From NCBI GenBank assembly GCA_001941225.1, contig MSHM01000009.1, positions 1 through 64,000 on the forward strand: DNA of 64,000 nucleotides, in the 5' to 3' direction. The notes under the pieces were generated by a model, which saw nothing but the letters and a program-made list of their open reading frames with translations, did not search any database and was not told the DNA's origin. The number at the start of each line of letters is the position of its first letter. Position 1 is the stretch's first letter. Origin of the DNA: Oscillospiraceae bacterium Zagget12 (GTDB lineage: Bacteria; Bacillota; Clostridia; UBA1381). Below are positions 53,407 through 63,116 of the stretch, piece after piece. Made by a program: the position numbers and the translations under genes.

Positions 53407-55605
53407 CGGCGATTCCTTAAGGAAGTCCCACGCGAATATTATATTGTAGCCGTCCACAAGCAGATATTCCTTGCCCGTTTTCGCCGGCTTTGCCTTTGAA
53501 GGCTTTTTCTGCGGCGGCGCGGATTTCTTCACCGTATATGACGCGGTTTTGCGTTTTACGGGACCGTAGACGCGCTCAAAAATCCGCATAAGCTCGTTGT
53601 CGTCCGCTACCGCCTCGAGATATTCCTCGGCGCGGCGGTGAATATCCTCGGATTCCTCCTCGTCTGCGTCAAGGCGCAGCCCGTCCAGGTGCATATAGTC
53701 ATATACCTTGTCCCATTTGACTACAAATCCGGCTCCGTGCGAGCAGAATACGGAGTCGGCGGGATTTTCGGTATCCTTTTCGCTGTCGTAGCCGATTTGC
53801 TCTATAACCTCCTCGGCGTTTTGACACGGCTCATATCCGCTTAAAATGCAGTTAAGCCGTCCCTTGCCGCTCGTGTAGGCTATTACATCTTTGGAGTAAT
53901 CGCGCATTGCCGAAACGGGCGCGCTGCCGGAAATAATCGTCATATCGCCGTAGGTTTCCGGCTGACCGAAGGTTCCGCCCATCTGCTGAATATCGGTCAT
54001 AGCGCGTCCCACGCTTTCGGTCGGAATTTCAAGATTAAACTCGTACCACGGCTCAAGCAGAACGCACTGTGCTGTTTTAAGTCCCTGCCTTACGGCGCGG
54101 TATGTCGCCTGACGGAAATCACCGCCCTCTGTGTGCTTTTGGTGAGCGCGTCCCGCTGCGAGCGTTATTTTCATATCCGTAATAGGCGAGCCTGTCAAAA
54201 CGCCTATGTGCGTTTTTTCTTTAAGATGTGTTAGTATAAGTCTCTGCCAGTTGCGGTCCAAGGAATCCTCGCCGCAGCTTGACGCGAAGGTAAGACCGCT
54301 GCCTTTTTCGGCGGGTTCCATAAGCAAATGCACCTCGGCGTAATGGCGCAGCGGCTCATAATGCCCGACACCCTCAACCGGCGCGGCGATTGTTTCCTTA
54401 TAGGCGACCTTTCCGTGAGTAAATTCAACCTCAAAGCCGAAACGGTCGGCTATAACGCGCTTTAATACCTCAAGCTGAACCTCGCCCATAACCTGTACGT
54501 GAATTTCCTGTAACTGTTCGCTCCAAATAATATGCAGCTGAGGATCCTCCTCCTCAAGACGGCGTAAATCCGTGAGCGCGGTGTGTACGTCAATGCCGTC
54601 GGGCAGCTCCGTTTTGTAGGTAAGCACGCTTTCAAGAACGGCGTTCTTGGCGTCGCGCTCACAGCCGAGTCCCTCGCCCGGATATGTCATTGAGAGTCCC
54701 GTAACCGCGCATATCATACCCGGCAGCGCCTCATCGACGGTTTTGTATTTCGCGCCGGAATAAATACGGATTTGATTTACCTTTTCGCTCCACTCATTTT
54801 TTCCGCTGCCCTCAAGCCGCGCCTTGACCTTAAGCGAACCGCCGGTGATTTTCATATGCGTAAGGCGCATACCCTGCTCGTCCTCGGAAATTTTAAAGAC
54901 CCTCGCGCCGAACTTATCATCATATACAATACGCCTTGTATAAAGGCTCAAGCCTTCAAGAAACTCCTTTACGCCCTCCGTTTTGAGCGCGGAGCCGAAA
55001 AAGCAGGGGAATATCTTTCTTGTGACAATCGCGTTGCGCACGTCATCGGTTTTCACCTTGCCGTCGGACAGAAAGGAGTTCATAATATTTTCATCGCACA
55101 TAGCGAGGCTTTCCATAAATTCCTCGCTGTCCCTTTCGCCGCCGAAATCAATGCAGCCGTCGCCGAAACGGTATTTAAGCTCCGCCGTAAGCTTGGCGCG
55201 GTCTGCGTTTAAGTCCATTTTGTTTATGAATATAAAGGTCGGCACATTGTAACGCTTTAAAAGCCGCCAAAGCGTTTCGGTATGGTTCTGTACTCCGTCC
55301 GTGCCGCTGATTACAAGAACAGCGTAGTCAAGCACGCTCAGCGCGCGCTCCGTTTCGGTTGAAAAGTCAACGTGACCCGGTGTGTCCAACAGGGTAAACT
55401 CCGCGTTATGAAAGCGCATAACCGCCTGCTTTGAAAAAATGGTAATGCCCCTGTCGCGCTCTATCGCGTGCGTGTCAAGAAAGGCGTCGCCGTGATCGAC
55501 GCGCCCCAATGAGCGTATTTCGCCCGCGGTATAAAGCATACCCTCGGACAGCGTTGTTTTGCCCGAATCCACATGGGCAAGTATTCCTATCACAAGTCTG
55601 TTCAT
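53371..55605 (-). CDS. TetM/TetW-like ribosomal-protection GTPase with NYN N-part at the end
   Basis: 744 aa as written, start at ATG 55605. EF-G-like GTPase: AHVDSGKTTLSEGML (P-loop), DTPGHVDF (G3), INKMDLN (G4); then domains II to V (GICVIGLS-like GLSMTYPGEGLG, GVGHYEPLRHYAEVHLLMEPAEKGSG, GYEPCQNAEEVIEQIGYD). A linker SAPPQKKPSKAKPAKTG leads to EYLLVDGYNIIFAWDF, the start of an NYN nuclease domain cut by a frameshift. The intact fusion would be about 854 aa, found as a Clostridial translation-factor variant. Resistance to tetracycline is possible but unproven; intrinsic role in translation is as likely. Confidence 0.9.
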   Translation of the reverse strand: MNRLVIGILAHVDSGKTTLSEGMLYTAGEIRSLGRVDHGDAFLDTHAIERDRGITIFSKQAVMRFHNAEFTLLDTPGHVDFSTETERALSVLDYAVLVISGTDGVQNHTETLWRLLKRYNVPTFIFINKMDLNADRAKLTAELKYRFGDGCIDFGGERDSEEFMESLAMCDENIMNSFLSDGKVKTDDVRNAIVTRKIFPCFFGSALKTEGVKEFLEGLSLYTRRIVYDDKFGARVFKISEDEQGMRLTHMKITGGSLKVKARLEGSGKNEWSEKVNQIRIYSGAKYKTVDEALPGMICAVTGLSMTYPGEGLGCERDAKNAVLESVLTYKTELPDGIDVHTALTDLRRLEEEDPQLHIIWSEQLQEIHVQVMGEVQLEVLKRVIADRFGFEVEFTHGKVAYKETIAAPVEGVGHYEPLRHYAEVHLLMEPAEKGSGLTFASSCGEDSLDRNWQRLILTHLKEKTHIGVLTGSPITDMKITLAAGRAHQKHTEGGDFRQATYRAVRQGLKTAQCVLLEPWYEFNLEIPTESVGRAMTDIQQMGGTFGQPETYGDMTIISGSAPVSAMRDYSKDVIAYTSGKGRLNCILSGYEPCQNAEEVIEQIGYDSEKDTENPADSVFCSHGAGFVVKWDKVYDYMHLDGLRLDADEEESEDIHRRAEEYLEAVADDNELMRIFERVYGPVKRKTASYTVKKSAPPQKKPSKAKPAKTGKEYLLVDGYNIIFAWDFLKESPKKVLTRRATAL

Positions 55606-55658
55606 AATATAATCTCCGCCGCGTTGAGGTATAAAAAATGCCGCAAAAGCGGCAGTTT

Positions 55659-56006
55659 TCAGTTTTCCTCAACGTGAATAAGCATTTGCTCTATAATCTT
55701 TTTAACATGGTCATCGTCAATGGAATAAAACGCGTTTTTCCCATCTCGGCGCGATTTTATAAGCCGCGCCTGCTTAAGCGTTTTAAGCTGATGGCTTATT
55801 GCGGACTGGCTCATTCCAAGCTCTCCGGCGATGTCGTAAACGCACAGCTCCTTATCAAACAGCGCCCATAGGATTCTTATTCTCGTGTTGTCCCCGAATA
55901 CCTTAAACATTTCCGCAAGGTTATTAATTATGTTATCATCGGGAATCTGATTTTTCAGTCTGTCCACAATCTGAGGATTGTATTGACATGAGCTGCACAT
56001 ATCCAT
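55659..56006 (-). CDS. ArsR/SmtB-family metal-sensing repressor
   Basis: 115 aa from MDMCSSCQYNPQIVDRL with GGGAGCG before it. Winged helix: MFKVFGDNTRIRILWALFDKELCVYDIAGELGMSQSAISHQLKTLKQARLIKSRRDGKNAFYSI. At the end DDDHVKKIIEQMLIHVEE has the alpha-5 zinc site spacing D-x-H-x10-H-x2-E of SmtB/CzrA. Two cysteines (CSSC) at the N-terminus could add a second site as in CadC. The alpha-3 'CVC' motif is changed to CVY. No efflux pump is next to it; it faces the RG lyase gene. Confidence 0.93.
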   Translation of the reverse strand: MDMCSSCQYNPQIVDRLKNQIPDDNIINNLAEMFKVFGDNTRIRILWALFDKELCVYDIAGELGMSQSAISHQLKTLKQARLIKSRRDGKNAFYSIDDDHVKKIIEQMLIHVEEN

Positions 56007-56046
56007 TTTCGCCGCTCCCTTCGTATGCTCATACATTCATATATTT

Positions 56047-56075
56047 ATTATACTCGCTTTATTCCGATTTGTCAA
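56047..56075 (-). promoter_or_regulatory. arsR-type gene promoter
   Basis: On the minus strand TTGACA (56075-56070), 17-nt spacer, TATAAT (56052-56047), ideal consensus, about 40 nt before the start; autoregulation likely, operator not identified. Confidence 0.85.
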
Positions 56076-56203
56076 ATGTACTTAAAAATCCGATTAAATT
56101 TTATAAAAATCAGAATTAAATTATAAATACCCACAAAAGTTTTTACAAATATGTTAAAATAAATATTATGAGTAAAAACGTACAAAACGAAAGGAGATAT
56201 ATT

Positions 56204-59113
56204 ATGAAGAAAAATAAAATTTTGTCAGCGGTTATCGCCGCGGCAATGCTTTCATCGTCGGCGGTTTCCGTGTTTGCGGCGGAGGTGGGAGACAGCCTTA
56301 AGATTGCAAATTACGATGAGTCGGCTGCCGAAACGCAGGCTCTGATTGATGCAAGACCCGATATTCAGCGTCCGATGGAAAATCTAAACAGAGGCGCGGT
56401 TGCGGTAAATATGGGTGATTATACATATATTTCGTGGCGTTGGCTCGGCACTGAGAGCACGGATACAAAATATAATGTATACCGCGGCGACACGCTTATC
56501 ACTTCGGAGCCGATAAACGCGACAAACTATACCGACATAAATCCGACCGGAGAGACATATAAAATAGCTCCCGTGCTTGACGGAACGGAGGGCGACCTTG
56601 AAACGGCACAGTCTTGGGACAGCGATTATCTTGAAATTCCCATTCAAAAGCCGGAGGACAATACAATTCAGGGAGAGAGCTACACATATACGCCCGGCGA
56701 CGCGTCCGTCGGCGACCTTGACGGCGACGGCGAATATGAAATCGTTCTCAAATGGGACCCGTCAAACTCTAAGGACGCCGCTCAAGCGGGCTATACCGGA
56801 GAATGTATAATCGACGCCTACGAGACGGACGGCACATTGTTGTGGCGCGTGAATATGGGACCGAATATACGCGCCGGCGCACATGACACTCAATTTATGG
56901 TATACGATTACGACGGCGACGGCAAGGCTGAAATGGCGTGCCGCACGGCGGACGGAACGATTGCGGGCGACGGAACGGTTATAGGCGACGCGGACAGGAA
57001 TTATGCGATAGTCAGCGATGGAAAAAATCTTACGGGACCGCTTTATTTGACCGTGTTCAACGGCGCCGACGGCTCCGTAATCGACACTGTTGATTATGAC
57101 CCGCAGACCACGGGCAAAACCGAAAGCGGAATTGCCTGGGACATCACAGCTTGGGGCGACGGCTGGGGCAACAGAAGTGAGAGGTATCTCGCGTCGGTTG
57201 CGTACCTTGACGGCGAAAGACCGAGTATGGTGTTCGCGAGAGGATATTATACCGGTCCCGAGGGCGACACGGGCGGCAGAACGGTAATTGCCGCGTATGA
57301 CCTTGTGGACGGAAAAATAGTGCAGAAATGGCGCTTTGATACGCTTGATTACAATAATAAGTATATCGGACAGGGCAACCACTCTATGAGCGCGGCGGAC
57401 GTTGATTATGACGGCTGCGATGAGCTTATTTACGGCGCGCTTGCCATAGATAACGACGGTACGCCGATGTATTCGACAGGCTTGGGACACGGCGACGCGC
57501 AGCACGTAGGCGATCTTGACCCGTCAAGACCGGGACTTGAGGTATATTCCTGCCACGAGGAAACGGGTTCCGATTACGGCTATGAAATGCGCGACGCGCG
57601 CACCGGTGAAATCCTGTACGGAGAGCGTACCGGCAACGATAACGGACGCGGCACATCGGACGATATTGACCCGAATTATCCGGGCTGCGAGGGCTGGTCG
57701 GCGGCAGGCATTCTGACCGCTGCGGACGGCACCGTAATTTCAACAAGCTACACAATGCCCGCGAACTTCCTATGCTACTGGGACGGAGATTTGGGACGCG
57801 AGGTTCAGGATAATATTTACATAAGCAAATGGAACAGCGATGCCGCAAAGGTTGAAACAATATTCACCGCGTCGGGCTGCACGTCCGTAAACGGCACAAA
57901 GGCTAATCCGTCGCTTACGGCGGATCTTTTCGGCGACTGGCGCGAGGAGGTAATGTATCCCACAAAGGACGGCAGCGCGCTCAGAATTTATACTACAACA
58001 ACGCCCACAAGCTACAAAATACCTACTCTTATGCACGATATTCAGTACAGAATGCACGTTGCGTATCAGAATACCTGCTATAATCAGCCGACACATTTGA
58101 GCTATTACCTCGGCTACGACACCGAAACGATACCCGTGCCGCAGATGTACACGGTAGGGGATAACGCGAAAAATCCCGACCTTGCACAGAAGTCCTGGAG
58201 CATAGACGACCTGTACACCGGCGAAAAGGTTGAGCTTGTGCTTGACACTCCGACGGCACTTGTAAACGGCGTTCCGCAGAGAGTTGACAATGATAATGAA
58301 GATGTTGTTCCGTATCTTGCGGAGGGCGACAGAACTCTCGTTCCGCTCAGATTTATTTCGGAGGCGTTCGGCGCGGAGGTAAGCTGGAACGGCGATACTC
58401 AAGGAATAACAATAGAGCTTGACGGAGATGAAATTCTTATGAATATAGGCTCCGCCGATTATACGGTAAACGGCGCCGCAATGCAGATGGACGTTGCGCC
58501 GGTAATAATGAATGAAAGAACAATGGTTCCGCTCCGCGCGATAGCCGAATCCCTTTCAAAGAAGGTGTATTACAGCGACGGATATATCGCCGTAAGCGAT
58601 GTTGAGATGAGCATTGACGGCGCGGCGGCGAGAAAGGAAAGCATCAAGTCCGCTCCGGTTCCGGAAAAGGTTGAGCGCGTGGCGATTAACGGCACGGGCG
58701 AGAAATATTATTCAAATCAGCTCGACGTTTACGCGGTTGAGGCGAGCGATAACGACGGTAATGTTGAAACGGGCGCGGTTGACCTTGACATAAGCACGCG
58801 CTGGTCGGCATACGGTCCGAATACGCTCACGATAGACCTCGGCGATACGCAGGAGGTAACCGGCGTTGCGATAGCTATGTGGAAGGGCAGCGAGAGAATT
58901 TATCCGTTCACAATCGAATATTCTGAGGACGGAGAAACCTGGCAGACGGCGCTTTCAAAGACGCAAAATACCGGCGAAACAGAGGAATTTGAAAAGTATA
59001 CGTTCCCCGAAACCGTCAGCGCGAGATATATCCGCTATAACGGCGACGGCGCGACCGACCCGACAAAGAATTATTGTCATATAAGTGAAATAGCCGTGCT
59101 CGGCGCGGAATAA
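56204..59113 (+). CDS. rhamnogalacturonan lyase (PL11) with stalk and discoidin-like modules
   Basis: 969 aa from MKKNKILSAVIAAAM; AAAGGAGA precedes this ATG. Signal peptide to ~residue 30 (VFAAE). PL11 eight-bladed propeller to ~residue 670: DIQRPMENLNRGAVAV, YISWRWLGTE, SVGDLDGDGEYEIVLKWDPSN, YDYDGDGKAEMACRTADG, GQGNHSMSAADVDYDGCDEL, GLGHGDAQHVGDL, SLTADLFGDWREEVMYP. Then a copper-amine-oxidase-N-like stalk (DRTLVPLRFISEAFGA; RTMVPLRAIAESL) and a C-terminal F5/8-type carbohydrate-binding sandwich (LTIDLGDTQEVTGVAIAM). Secreted enzyme that cuts the rhamnogalacturonan-I backbone; products would go to GH88. Confidence 0.94.
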   Translation: MKKNKILSAVIAAAMLSSSAVSVFAAEVGDSLKIANYDESAAETQALIDARPDIQRPMENLNRGAVAVNMGDYTYISWRWLGTESTDTKYNVYRGDTLITSEPINATNYTDINPTGETYKIAPVLDGTEGDLETAQSWDSDYLEIPIQKPEDNTIQGESYTYTPGDASVGDLDGDGEYEIVLKWDPSNSKDAAQAGYTGECIIDAYETDGTLLWRVNMGPNIRAGAHDTQFMVYDYDGDGKAEMACRTADGTIAGDGTVIGDADRNYAIVSDGKNLTGPLYLTVFNGADGSVIDTVDYDPQTTGKTESGIAWDITAWGDGWGNRSERYLASVAYLDGERPSMVFARGYYTGPEGDTGGRTVIAAYDLVDGKIVQKWRFDTLDYNNKYIGQGNHSMSAADVDYDGCDELIYGALAIDNDGTPMYSTGLGHGDAQHVGDLDPSRPGLEVYSCHEETGSDYGYEMRDARTGEILYGERTGNDNGRGTSDDIDPNYPGCEGWSAAGILTAADGTVISTSYTMPANFLCYWDGDLGREVQDNIYISKWNSDAAKVETIFTASGCTSVNGTKANPSLTADLFGDWREEVMYPTKDGSALRIYTTTTPTSYKIPTLMHDIQYRMHVAYQNTCYNQPTHLSYYLGYDTETIPVPQMYTVGDNAKNPDLAQKSWSIDDLYTGEKVELVLDTPTALVNGVPQRVDNDNEDVVPYLAEGDRTLVPLRFISEAFGAEVSWNGDTQGITIELDGDEILMNIGSADYTVNGAAMQMDVAPVIMNERTMVPLRAIAESLSKKVYYSDGYIAVSDVEMSIDGAAARKESIKSAPVPEKVERVAINGTGEKYYSNQLDVYAVEASDNDGNVETGAVDLDISTRWSAYGPNTLTIDLGDTQEVTGVAIAMWKGSERIYPFTIEYSEDGETWQTALSKTQNTGETEEFEKYTFPETVSARYIRYNGDGATDPTKNYCHISEIAVLGAE

Positions 59114-59114
59114 T

Positions 59115-59157
59115 AAAAACTGTAGGTGTTTGACTGTCAAACACCTACAGTTTTTTT
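59115..59157 (+). terminator. terminator after RG lyase
   Basis: ACTGTAGGTGTTTGA (59119-59133) pairs with the perfect complement (59137-59151) around CTG, followed by T7. Confidence 0.96.
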
Positions 59158-59189
59158 CTTTGGCTTGTTAATTTCCCGCAAACCCTAAG

Positions 59190-59250
59190 CCTTCCCCCTG
59201 GGGGAAGGTGGCACACGCCGTAGGCGGGTGACGGATGAGGGTCAGCCCGC
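59190..59250. repeat. palindromic intergenic repeat (family A)
   Basis: AGCCTTCCCCCTGGGGGAAGG, then GGCACACGCCGTAGGCGGGTG, then ACGGATGAGGGT, the same order as at 28685-28740; 59251-59348 beyond it holds no gene. Confidence 0.85.
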
Positions 59251-59348
59251 ACCCCAAAAATCCACCCTGTGGGTGCAAGTGTCACCACAAAACCCCGCCA
59301 CCGGTAGTGACAAATCAAAAAAATTATGCAAAAAATCCATAAAAACCC

Positions 59349-59377
59349 TTGACAAAGTATCGGGGGGGGGTTATAAT
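59349..59377 (+). promoter_or_regulatory. promoter with G9 tract in its spacer
   Basis: TTGACA (59349-59354) and TATAAT (59372-59377) stand exactly 17 nt apart, and nine consecutive G (59362-59370) fill half the spacer. The start codon is 64 nt downstream. Slippage of the G-tract would change the spacing, so the sequence as written is the optimal, likely ON, form. Confidence 0.9.
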
Positions 59378-59440
59378 TATTGTGTATATAAATCCAAAAA
59401 TATACAAAAATAAATTTTCATACAAAAAAGGAGGACAATT

Positions 59441-62400
59441 ATGAAAAAGCTCAGAAAATTTTTAGCTCTCATCACGGCGACGGCTATGCTTACCGCAGGC
59501 GCGGCAATACCGGCGTTCGCCGAAGTTGATGATGAGCAGGCTGAAACAGCGGCAGTCACACTGTTCGCGGAAGAAACCGGTTCATCAACCGTTGCGACTA
59601 TCGGCGATGCGGAATACACCGATTTGGCAAGCGCATTTTCAGCGGCAGCCGACGGCGACACCGTTACACTGGCAGACGATGTAACGCTTAACAGCTCGCT
59701 TGTGCTTAGCCTTAGCAGCAAATCCGTAACATTGGATTTGAACGGCAAGACAATCACATTCGCTTACAGCGAAGGCACTTTTGGCGGTGCTACGCTGTCA
59801 GACGGCGCATGGGGACTTAAGGTTACAAGCGGTACCCTCACGATTGAGGATACAGCAGGCAACGGCGGAATCACGGCAACCGACGAAAATACATACGTTG
59901 ATGTGGTAGGCGCGTCAACCGACGGAACACTTAATATTCTCGGCGGTACATATTCCACCAACTCAATTTATGAGGCGGTAGTATTCGGAGCAGGCAACGC
60001 GGTTATTAACATTTACGGCGGTACATTCACCAACTCGGCAACAAGCTATAAGTATAATTCTACTTATACTAACGGATTGGTTCTGAATATCGGTAACAGC
60101 TCAACCGCGACAATCAATGTTAAGGGCGGTACATTTACAGGCTACAGCCCCGTGAACGGTGATGACAATGTTGACACCGGTTCATTCGTAGCGTCAGGCT
60201 ATACATACACTGACGGTACAGTATCGGCAGATACAGCGGTTGCAACAGTAGACGGCGTAGGCTATGCTACACTTGAGGACGCACTCGCGGCTGCAAGCGA
60301 CGGCACAACAGTTACGCTTTCGGACGACTTAACCGTTGAGTCACAGCTGACAATCAGCAAAGACATCACATTGGATTTGAACGGCTGTACGCTTACAAAC
60401 AACTTTGTAAACACAGACGGCAGCGGCATATACAGATTCTCATTGATTACAACAGCCGATGTAACCATTAAGAACGGTACTTATACAGTAACCGCGGCGA
60501 ATGACGGCGATGTTGAAACAAGAGGCATTGTTGAATCGTCGGGCAATCTTACGCTTGACGGCGTAACCGCGTCATGCACAGGTATAAATGTCGGCAACTA
60601 TGCTGAGGGCGGAACGCTCACAATTACGGATTCAACGATTTCCGGCAGTTACGCGGTAGGCTCGTTTGCAAACAAGAGTACCGTGGTTATCACAGGCTCG
60701 ACTCTTACGGCTACCACCTGCGGCTTGTATCACAACGGTTCATATTACGGACTTAATATGACTGTTACCGATACAGTTATAGATATAACCGGCGTTTATA
60801 TTTCGGGCAGCACATACACAACCGCAAATAACGGCGGCGTAAATCAGCAGGCTACATTTACAAATTGTACGATTACGGGCGCGACCGGTATCGAGGTTAA
60901 GTATACCGATTTGACATTGAATAATTGTACAATAACAGCAACGGCTGAAACACCTACGTTTACGCAGTATAATAACGGTTCGACGACAACAGGCTTTGCG
61001 GTTGTTGCGACGGATAACTCTATGGAGCCGGATGATCCCAAGCCGGGCTGTACTGTAACGATTACGGACGGCACATATACCGGTCTTGTAGGATTGTCGC
61101 AGCTTATTGGCGATGATAGCGATGATTATGAGGATTTCGTAGAATCAACATATGTAATTTACAGCGGCACATTTGATTGTGACGTATCCGCTTATGTTGC
61201 CTCCAACCACTATTATGACGAGGCAACCGGTTCGGTATTGCAGTCAAACACAATCGTAACGGACAACGGCGAGGCGGAGCTTGAAAACGGCGCATCGGCT
61301 AAGGTTACTCTTACCGATTTGGAGAGTACTCTTAAATCAATGGACGATGTATACGACGCAACCGAGGTTTCTACAATCGAGGTTGTTGTAACAACAGATG
61401 AATCAGAGGTTGACGAGTTCGTTTCACCAACCACAACTCCCGAAACCACATTAAGCCCGAACGCTATCGGCGTGGATATTTCGGTTGTAAAGACCGATAG
61501 TGCCGGTGTGGCGACAACAATTCCTGTAGAAAACCAGGAGGTAGAAATTGAATTACCGATTGCATTTGAAGAAGGCAGTGTAACGGTTTATCTTATTGCC
61601 GATAGCGGAACCGAAGTTGTAACTCCGGTCACCGTCAGCGGCAATGTAGTTAAATTCACAGCGCCGTCATTCTCGACATATTATATTGACGGTAACCCGG
61701 CAACGGTTGACAGTACAAACATAGCTGATAGCGTAACGCTTAAGCTTGAAGAGGTAACAACGGGCGTAGCGGGTTCGTATTATATCAGACTGTACGCTGA
61801 TGAAGTCAGCGGCGCAACAAGGTACATCAACCGCTTTATGGCGGCGGAGCTTGCGTTCGAGCTTGATGACAGCTCAGGCTATGATATAACCAATATCGGC
61901 GCGGTTTCAATCACGCCGGCATCGTATATCAATGTTGTAAACAACGGCAACGGCGAGTATGAGTTTAACGTAAACGGTGATATAGATACAAGCACCGGCG
62001 AGGAAGTCAGCGATATAACCGGAGCTTATGTAACATTGGGAATCTTGAACGTAACCGGCGACGGTAACTTTAGGCTTTTGCTTAATAATGACAGTACAAC
62101 ATTCGCAAGCAACACGGCTAACCAGGTTCAGACTGCGGAATATTCAAATAATATCGTAAGCACGTATACGGTAGACGGCAGTACACTGAATTACAGCTCA
62201 CCTGTCGCAAGCGGCAATATACAACTTAAGCAGACACAGCTTACAATCAATGTATTGTTCCCGAACACCGTAAGCGCGCAGGCTGTAGCATACAACGATA
62301 TGAAGGTTACATTAAACGGCGTGAATATGACGAATAATGAAATCGACTTCGGCGGCGACAGCTTGACCGCAACCGGTGCTACAATATCGGCGGTAGACGG

Positions 62401-62818
62401 CACATCGTATGATTACGAGGACGCAACCGGCTACACAACGACTGTAACAGTATACAGAAATTACGCGACAACCCTTGTATTCGAGGGAGCGGGCTACAGA
62501 ACCTACAGAACGTCGATTACTCCGTCAGGCAGCACGGCGACTGTAACGGTATGGAATAACGCTATGAGCCAGGATATGTATGTCGCAACTTCAACCGATA
62601 ACGCGATGGGTAGTATTGAAAAGGCAGTAACATTCCTCGCGGGCGATATTGTCGCTGATGAGAATATCAACCTGTACGATTTGTCGGCGGTAGTATCTTA
62701 CTTCGGTAAAGAAAATACAGTAACCGCTGCATCTGAGTTCGCTAAGTATGACCTTGACCGCGACGGTAAGATTGACTCAAAGGATATAGCAATGGTACTT
62801 GTATCTTGGGATAAATAA
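59441..62818 (+). CDS. large secreted beta-helix protein with C-terminal dockerin
   Basis: 1125 aa; AAAGGAGGACAATT before the ATG. Signal peptide KKLRKFLALITATAMLTAGAAIPAFA. Residues ~45-560 hold two similar units (YTDLASAFSAAADGDTVTLADDV; YATLEDALAAASDGTTVTLSDDL) each followed by LDLNGKT-type beta-helix rungs (GGTFTNS, NCTITG). A beta-sandwich part (~770-1060) follows, and the last ~59 residues (GDIVADENINLYDLSAVVSYFGKENTV...YDLDRDGKIDSKDIAMVL) form a type I dockerin with two calcium loops. It may attach to a cohesin-bearing scaffold or cell surface; no catalytic motif is visible. Natural phase variation is suggested by its promoter. Confidence 0.88.
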   Translation: MKKLRKFLALITATAMLTAGAAIPAFAEVDDEQAETAAVTLFAEETGSSTVATIGDAEYTDLASAFSAAADGDTVTLADDVTLNSSLVLSLSSKSVTLDLNGKTITFAYSEGTFGGATLSDGAWGLKVTSGTLTIEDTAGNGGITATDENTYVDVVGASTDGTLNILGGTYSTNSIYEAVVFGAGNAVINIYGGTFTNSATSYKYNSTYTNGLVLNIGNSSTATINVKGGTFTGYSPVNGDDNVDTGSFVASGYTYTDGTVSADTAVATVDGVGYATLEDALAAASDGTTVTLSDDLTVESQLTISKDITLDLNGCTLTNNFVNTDGSGIYRFSLITTADVTIKNGTYTVTAANDGDVETRGIVESSGNLTLDGVTASCTGINVGNYAEGGTLTITDSTISGSYAVGSFANKSTVVITGSTLTATTCGLYHNGSYYGLNMTVTDTVIDITGVYISGSTYTTANNGGVNQQATFTNCTITGATGIEVKYTDLTLNNCTITATAETPTFTQYNNGSTTTGFAVVATDNSMEPDDPKPGCTVTITDGTYTGLVGLSQLIGDDSDDYEDFVESTYVIYSGTFDCDVSAYVASNHYYDEATGSVLQSNTIVTDNGEAELENGASAKVTLTDLESTLKSMDDVYDATEVSTIEVVVTTDESEVDEFVSPTTTPETTLSPNAIGVDISVVKTDSAGVATTIPVENQEVEIELPIAFEEGSVTVYLIADSGTEVVTPVTVSGNVVKFTAPSFSTYYIDGNPATVDSTNIADSVTLKLEEVTTGVAGSYYIRLYADEVSGATRYINRFMAAELAFELDDSSGYDITNIGAVSITPASYINVVNNGNGEYEFNVNGDIDTSTGEEVSDITGAYVTLGILNVTGDGNFRLLLNNDSTTFASNTANQVQTAEYSNNIVSTYTVDGSTLNYSSPVASGNIQLKQTQLTINVLFPNTVSAQAVAYNDMKVTLNGVNMTNNEIDFGGDSLTATGATISAVDGTSYDYEDATGYTTTVTVYRNYATTLVFEGAGYRTYRTSITPSGSTATVTVWNNAMSQDMYVATSTDNAMGSIEKAVTFLAGDIVADENINLYDLSAVVSYFGKENTVTAASEFAKYDLDRDGKIDSKDIAMVLVSWDK

Positions 62819-63050
62819 CGTACAATAAACTTCGTATCTTATCCGTTTTCAAGGCTTGAAGTGCAAACGCACGTCAGCGCCTTTCAAACGAATAACCTAC
62901 TCGTTTCTTGAACGTTATTACATAACGTACAATAAACGGCGCATTTCACGCTTTTTCAAGCCTTGACGTACCAATGTACGACGGCGGCTTTCAAAAACGC
63001 AAACTGCTTGTTTCTTGAACGTTATTACATAACGCCCAATAAACGGCGTA
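62817..63050. repeat. 107-bp tandem repeat downstream of the dockerin gene
   Basis: AACGTACAATAAAC begins at 62817 and 62924 and as AACGCCCAATAAAC at 63031, exact 107-nt spacing; each unit ends CTTGAACGTTATTACATAACG. Two full imperfect copies plus a partial third. Nothing coding is seen. Confidence 0.9.
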
Positions 63051-63116
63051 TTTGGAATACTAATTAAATAGTGTCCTCCAAGGAAACATTAAATGAAATG
63101 TTGACTTGTGTAAAAG

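Noticed and set aside
56762-57505. Minus-strand frame antisense to the PL11 gene (247 codons)
   Set aside because: Shadow of the lyase frame; no start signal and no recognisable motif.
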